From Calycina herbarum (Eukaryota > Ascomycota > Leotiomycetes > Helotiales > Pezizellaceae), in contig LLEY01000163.1 in the NCBI GenBank assembly GCA_001414485.1, positions 62,001 to 126,000 on the forward strand: DNA of 64,000 nt. Reading direction: 5' to 3'. Position numbers and translations under genes: made by a program. How positions within the stretch are numbered: position 1 is the first letter of the stretch; every line of letters starts with the position of its first letter. Under the pieces are notes generated by a model. The model saw only the letters and a list, made by a program, of their open reading frames with translations, made no database searches and was not told the origin of the DNA. Below are positions 60,995-64,000 of the stretch, one piece after another.

Positions 60995-61601
60995 AATTCT
61001 CTATACTCTTTGAATCGAACAATTAAGACGCGAAATGATTCCCTATACTCGATATGTTTGTACTAAATCTGGTCATCGTTATATTAGTATTACTAATAGT
61101 TCTAAGTACTCCGAGTATACTAGGAAAGGCAAATCCTATAACGTCGAGGAACAAAACCGAATACCCTTACTTTTCGAATAGGAATCCCTTAATACCTAGA
61201 AACAACGGTTATAATAAGAAGAGGAGATAGCCTATAAGGTTTAAGAAGAAGCTATATAGAAGATCCTCTGTTTGTAGAAGTAACAGCGTTTCCTTACTAA
61301 GCAGGAGTAAGAGATGCTCTGTCGTAGCCTCTTAACTCTATAAGAGCTTGATAAAGCTAAGAAGAAAGAAGAAAAAAGAAAATAAGAAGAAAAAGAAAAG
61401 GTCGAGGTAGATATAATTATAGTCTTAGGTAGAGGCCTAGATAATCATATACCTGCTTATGCTAGTACGTCCCTTTTCGACATTCCTCTAGAACCTAGTC
61501 TCGATTCTGCTTTTTTTAAGGTTTTCTTTACTAACTACGAGATGTAGGTAGGCTTAGGTTTTACTAGTAGAACTCCTGAAGTTCTACCTAGTACTAGTTA
61601 A
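60995..61601 (+). pseudogene. Antisense extra frame in chromovirus 5
   Basis: At 61044-61139: YTRYVCTKSGHRY then SSKYSEYTRKGKSYNVE. The six ligand positions match the other copies except that the third is His (CAT). This is the longest stop-free copy of the linker after the cluster (EEQNRIPLLFE). The coiled-coil-like part (EEEIAYKVQEEAIQKIL, TKQEQEML) and the tail MQVGLGFTSRTPEV follow (with TAG for one Gln), ending at TAA 61599-61601. Confidence 0.63.
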
Positions 61602-64000
61602 GGTTTCCTTTCAGTTCTTAAGTGTTTTCTAAATATAGGTAATTTAACTACTTAATTAAATACTTAACTTATCCTCTAATAAGTCTATAGTTAAGAATCT
61701 TTTTAACTTTATATTTAGTATTTAGGTTTACTAGTTAGATTTCTGTAATTAGGGCTAGTAGTGCTCCTAGTAGTACTAGTTCGAGTAAGGATACGTAGAA
61801 TACTAGGTAGATGTTTATTATCTTTAGTAATACTAATTTATAATTTAAAGGTCTTTTAATATATTTAATTTTAAATAGTCTAAGTTTTTTATAATCTAGT
61901 TTATTACTTAGTCTTTTTATATTAATATTTTTCTATACTAAGTAGACTTTATCCCCCTCTTTTAGTATTAGCTCCTAACTACGTTGTTTATTATAGTAGT
62001 ATATATTTCTTTTAGCTATAAACTACAAGTCCTCTACAAGTTCCTTATATAGACTTTTGATTTTCAAGACTTAAACATAAGTAAGTTAGTTATTAATAGT
62101 TATAGACAGCGGTTCTTAATATACTAATAATTTATACCTAAAATTAGCGTAGAATAGTATAATAAGTATTATTTCCGTTACTAAACTATTATAGGTAAAC
62201 TATGCCAAGGGTAGTAGTTCTATCTAGTTATCTTACTAATAGTTTATATAATAATGAAAGTATATTTTAACTACTTAATTTATCTGTTCATTTCTTCTAT
62301 TTATTTAAAGGTAGAAAGCTATAGAAAGCTTTCTTTTTATACCTAATCGTTCTATAAGAGCAATCTAAAATTTCAAGGTAAAGAGCTTATCTCTATTCAA
62401 GAGTATTTCTTCTAGTAGTCTATATCTTAAGACTACTTCCCTAAGGAATACGAATACTAATTCCTTAGCTATACTTAACTCTATATATACTATAAGAATT
62501 ATATACTTCGTAAGTCGTTCTATAATAACTAGGATTACATTATATTTAACTCCTATTATCAGATCTTTAGATTTTAGTAATTTAATAATAAAATCTATAG
62601 ATATTAATTTCTAAGGTATCTATAGTATTAGAGTAGTGTTTATCTGTCTATAAGGAGTATAGTAGGAAGCCTTATTCCTAGTATAGGTATTACATTCTAC
62701 TATTACTTCCTTAACTATTATAGATAACCGATTAACATAGTAGTATTATCTTATCCTCTAAAGGGTTCTTCAAATTCCTTAGTAACTATAAGCAAGTATA
62801 GTATAGTATTCTTATATAAATTCTTTTATATATAAACTAGGAACCTATAGTTTCCCTTTCACATACTAGTTATAACCTTTATATATATTTTAAATTTTAT
62901 CTATTTATATGTTATTTATTACTACTATCTTATATACTATAGATACTAAGTCTCTATTCTTAAGAGTTTTTAAGATCGTAATCTTTTTATACTCCTTATT
63001 TCCCTTATATCTAGGTTTTCAGCTAAGAGCATTAGCTCAAGTATTCAACGTTCCCTTTATATATTAAATAATAATATTAAATCCTTCTAATATCTCTAAC
63101 TATCTAGCTAATCGCTTTATCATAAGTTCCTTAGTAGTTATAAATATCCTAAGGTTCTTATAGTCAAATAAAACTATAACTAGGTGTTTTACTAGCTATA
63201 AATAAATTCTCTAGTATTCCAAAGCTAATACTATAGTAAGCAATTCTTTATTAAAAATACTATAGTTTTATTATACTAGGTTAAATATCTTAGAATAATA
63301 TATAATAAGTATAAGTTTTCCTTTATTATTTAGCTATAGGTAAACCGCACCTACTACCGTATCTAAAGCATCTATTTCAATCGTACTAGGTTTATCTATA
63401 TCAAAATCGTATAAAATAGGTTTTTTTATAAACTTTACTTTAATTTTCTAAAAAGTATTCTCTACCTATTTATTCTATATGAATCTAATAGCTTTTTTAA
63501 CTAGTCCTAACATTAGTTTAATAATTTTTATATAGTCTTAAATAAACAGATAGTAAAAGTTTACAAATCTAAAGAAAGACTATACGTCTTTTATATTTTC
63601 TAGTAACTTCTAGTTTAAGATATCCTAGATCTTTACTAGATCTATCTCTATTTTCCCTAAGCTAAACACCTATTCTAAGAAAAGGGTCCGAGTTACTCTA
63701 AACTTATATTTTAAGAGTTTTAACTAAGAGTTTACTTTTACTAGTTATTATAAAACTTCTTTAACATATCTCTTATATTCTTCTTCTTTTTCTAAGAAGA
63801 TTAAGATATTATCTAAGTAATAGATTACTATTACTCCTAGAAGATCTCTTAAAATATTATTATTTTATCTCTAACATATAGCTAGTATGTTATAGAGTCT
63901 AAATAGCATAACTATATATTTATAAAGGCCTAATAGTAAGGTAAATGTTATCTTCTATTTATCTCTGACTTTTATTTATATAAGTTCGTAGGCGTTTTAT
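61500..64000 (-). pseudogene. Chromovirus 5 pol, 3' part
   Basis: Minus strand: RT box YLDNILIF at about 63830-63800, integrase at about 62640-62360, chromodomain at about 61750-61680. The sequence continues beyond the window. Left boundary approximate. Confidence 0.86.

Larger units (their letters stand above)
60386..64000 (-). mobile_element. Chromovirus 5, 3' half, running off the right end
   Basis: Inserted in the LTR of Gypsy-2 copy 2. The 3' LTR is 60386-60860, then the polypurine tract, antisense frame, chromodomain, integrase and part of RT. It is closely related to chromovirus 4 and somewhat less damaged. The target duplication cannot be checked (left flank CGAGA). Confidence 0.9.

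Noticed and set aside
7..64000. tRNA or rRNA genes
   Set aside because: No cloverleaf-like or rRNA-like stretch was recognised by eye; a covariance-model search would be decisive but could not be run.

Overview
The window looks like part of a filamentous ascomycete (Pezizomycotina-type) genome. Genes carry many introns of about 50-70 nt with GT..AG ends, a tyrosinase-like gene and a microsomal P450 sit together, and most of the repeat DNA carries the signature of repeat-induced point mutation (RIP): C-to-T and G-to-A changes mostly in CpA/TpG, leaving runs of TAG and TAA in old reading frames. The species cannot be told from the sequence.

Bases 1-6822 are the gene-bearing edge, with normal base composition: a broken tyrosinase-like gene running off the left end (minus), a small MITE-like element, a full-length but broken cytochrome P450 (minus), and an intact nine-exon amino-acid/choline-type permease (plus, 545 aa). 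The P450 and permease are divergent. This could be the remains of a small metabolic cluster.

Bases 6823-64000 are a stack of nested transposons. Copia A (6823-32019) is split by chromovirus 1 (9595-16318, minus) and chromovirus 2 (17147-29613, minus); a second Gypsy family (17554-23017, plus) sits in an LTR of chromovirus 2. A fragment of another Copia element follows (32020-34345), then a nearly undamaged LTR (34346-34808). A Tad-like LINE (34809-35131, resuming at 52614-54378) is split by chromovirus 3 (35132-52608, plus), which itself holds a PIF/Harbinger DNA transposon (36599-40285) and chromovirus 4 (44231-51071, minus). A second copy of the other Gypsy family (54379-60385, minus) cuts the LINE, and chromovirus 5 (60386 to the right end, minus) cuts its LTR. 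Target-site duplications or reading-frame continuity support most of these joins.

The most interesting signal is an extra reading frame on the strand opposite to gag-pol, between the end of pol and the 3' LTR, in all five chromovirus copies. It has the cysteine spacing of a fungal Zn2Cys6 cluster (visible once TAT/TAC is read as RIP-damaged TGT/TGC), then a charged coiled-coil-like region and a conserved tail. Everything in the transposon block is probably dead; the permease is the only gene here that looks functional.
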